Below, one piece after another: positions 6,826 through 7,498 of a stretch of 7,498 nucleotides of DNA. The stretch's first letter is position 1, and each line of letters opens with the position of its first letter. Source of the stretch: Thermogutta sp. (GTDB lineage: Bacteria; Planctomycetota; Planctomycetia; Pirellulales; Thermoguttaceae). The stretch is from positions 1-7,498 of the forward strand of contig JAAZNR010000432.1 of the NCBI GenBank assembly GCA_012798155.1. Direction: 5' to 3'. The position numbers and the translations under genes are program-made. The notes beneath the pieces are model-generated. The model saw only the letters and a list, made by a program, of their open reading frames with translations. It searched no databases and was not told the origin of the DNA.

Positions 6826-6839
6826 CGGCCGGAGACGGC

Positions 6840-6888
6840 GAGGTGGAATGGTTCGAGCGGAATGGTTCGAGAGGTGGAATGGTTCGAG
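6840..6888. repeat. three copies of a 13-mer in a 31-bp tandem arrangement
   Basis: GGAATGGTTCGAG occurs at 6845-6857, 6859-6871 and 6876-6888 without mismatch. The longer GAGGTGGAATGGTTCGAG is at 6840-6857 and 6871-6888, a 31-base period. If the promoter at 6797-6825 is real, the array begins about eight bases after the start of transcription and would be the first part of the pdxJ leader. Confidence 0.85.
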
Positions 6889-7002
6889 CAGGGCGGATGC
6901 CTCTCGGATTTGCCCCCTTGGGCGCCGAGACGCCGTTGGAACCGACAGGAAAGCGGTTTGCCTACGGCCGGCGCGACCGCTTGTTTAATGGGCAGGTGCT
7001 TC

Positions 7003-7028
7003 AAGCTGAGTTGACAAGCTGAGTTGAC
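7003..7028. repeat. perfect 13-bp tandem duplication
   Basis: AAGCTGAGTTGAC occurs at 7003-7015 and 7016-7028 with no mismatch and no spacer. The junction creates TTGACA (7011-7016), a consensus -35 hexamer, but no acceptable -10 lies 16-18 bases downstream. A recent slippage duplication is the simplest explanation. Confidence 0.85.
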
Positions 7029-7033
7029 GGTGT

Positions 7034-7120
7034 GGGCCGGCAAGTCGCGGCGACAGACCCGCCGTCTTGAATTGGGAAGCGTCCGACGGGGAGCCGACTT
7101 CCGCGGTAAGACGCCGGCCC
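7034..7120 (+). promoter_or_regulatory. predicted structured leader of pdxJ
   Basis: GGGCCGGCAAGTCG (7034-7047) can pair along all 14 bases with two downstream segments: CGACTT (7095-7100) and GCCGGCCC (7113-7120). A 12-base bulge (7101-7112) lies on the 3' side. An inner hairpin CCGTC/GACGG (7062-7066 with 7085-7089) caps it. The structure ends 26 bases before the pdxJ ATG, so it could affect ribosome access. It matches no riboswitch class I recognise, and GC-rich DNA forms chance stems, so function is inference. Confidence 0.4.
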
Positions 7121-7137
7121 GAAAATGTTTAGTTGGC

Positions 7138-7143
7138 GAGGAG
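7138..7143 (+). promoter_or_regulatory. Shine-Dalgarno sequence of pdxJ
   Basis: GAGGAG lies three bases before the ATG at 7147. It is the strongest ribosome-binding site in the window, though the spacing is shorter than usual. It supports 7147 as the pdxJ start. Confidence 0.7.
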
Positions 7144-7146
7144 ACG

Positions 7147-7498
7147 ATGATTCAATTAGGCGTCAATATCGACCACGTGGCGACGGTCCGCCAGGCAAGA
7201 CGGACATACGAGCCGGATCCCGTGGCGGCCGCCGTCCTGGCCGAGCTGGGCGGAGCGGATGGGATTACGATCCATTTGCGAGAGGATCGACGCCACATTC
7301 AGGATCGCGATCTGCGGATCCTCCGCGAGACCACCGCCGTCAAGCTCAATTTGGAAATGGCGTGCGCCCCGGAAATCCTGCGGATCGCGCTGGAAGTCAA
7401 ACCCGACCAGGCCACGCTGGTCCCCGAAAAACGGGAAGAACTCACCACCGAAGGCGGGCTGGATGTGGCGGGGCAAAAGGAGCGGGTCCGCGAGGTCG
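7147..7498 (+). CDS. pdxJ: Pyridoxine 5'-phosphate synthase, N-terminal part (3' end outside window)
   Basis: PdxJ condenses 1-deoxy-D-xylulose 5-phosphate with 3-amino-2-oxopropyl phosphate (3-hydroxy-1-aminoacetone phosphate) to pyridoxine 5'-phosphate, the ring-closing step of DXP-dependent vitamin B6 synthesis. The visible 117 residues are the first half of a TIM barrel that is about 240 residues in the family. Conserved blocks are [45 protein letters not shown] (H43, R45, H50), NLEM with E70, [17 protein letters not shown] and the following [10 protein letters not shown]43 and E70 correspond to E. coli His45 and Glu72. The ATG at 7147 is the natural family start and is preceded by GAGGAG. 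The gene is divergent from the peptidase-accBC cluster, with a long leader containing repeats and a predicted structure. The frame is intact to the window edge. Confidence 0.96.
   Translation, partial: MIQLGVNIDHVATVRQARRTYEPDPVAAAVLAELGGADGITIHLREDRRHIQDRDLRILRETTAVKLNLEMACAPEILRIALEVKPDQATLVPEKREELTTEGGLDVAGQKERVREV

Larger units (their letters stand above)
6328..7146. other. 819-bp divergent spacer rich in repeats and hairpins
   Basis: This region lies between two divergent genes and has no credible protein-coding gene. Frames open across it run through the palindromes and encode low-complexity peptides (for example LLRVLCALCVSK). Individual elements are listed separately: the tandem 27-mer, the 26-bp palindrome, the inverted-repeat-bounded 300-bp segment with its inner hairpin, a promoter, two tandem duplications and the structured pdxJ leader. 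I found no convincing promoter for the minus-strand peptidase operon in it. Confidence 0.7.

Noticed and set aside
6840..6888. A short CRISPR array.
   Set aside because: The 13-base units are spaced by 1 and 4 bases, far too short for repeats and spacers, and no cas gene is present.
6469..7014. Possible 181-residue protein across the spacer containing LLRVLCALCVSK.
   Set aside because: It reads through the palindromic repeat and tandem arrays; such peptides are a by-product of the 9-bp-period element.

Overview
The window is a GC-rich bacterial chromosome segment that I would place in Planctomycetota. The main reason is the truncated protein at the left end: it has the DUF1559 signatures, including a C-terminal H-X9-DG motif, a family greatly expanded in planctomycetes. 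The rest is conserved housekeeping genes. I see no phage, CRISPR, transposase or defence genes.

Layout. (1) 1-677, plus strand: C-terminal part of a DUF1559 protein. (2) 678-1042: non-coding spacer with a 16-bp direct repeat and a weak candidate promoter. (3) 1043-2858, plus strand: a zinc-finger-less J-domain co-chaperone, then rnpA (RNase P protein, start overlapping the co-chaperone stop), then yidD (membrane-insertion factor). (4) 2859-3141: short spacer between convergent genes, opening with an imperfect tandem duplication that begins on the yidD stop codon. (5) 6327-3142, minus strand: an M24 Xaa-Pro peptidase, accB (biotin carrier protein) and accC (biotin carboxylase), probably one operon for the first step of fatty-acid synthesis. 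(6) 6328-7146: an 819-bp divergent spacer packed with non-coding structure. (7) 7147 to the end, plus strand: 5' part of pdxJ (pyridoxine 5'-phosphate synthase).

The coding part is ordinary apart from gene order. The J-protein sits directly upstream of rnpA where rpmH is usual, yidD is not followed by yidC, and efp is missing from the familiar peptidase-efp-accB-accC string.

The unusual material is in the spacers. The 819-bp spacer holds a tandem 27-mer, a 26-bp palindrome, and a 300-bp segment bounded by 22-bp imperfect inverted repeats. Near the middle of that segment is an 86-bp hairpin built from 9-bp units. After it come a good sigma70-like promoter whose -10 box lies in a perfect inverted repeat, two more tandem duplications, and a stem-rich leader ending 26 bases before pdxJ. 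Small tandem duplications occur in all three larger spacers of the window. None of these spacers contains a credible protein-coding gene. Functions suggested for the non-coding elements are inference.
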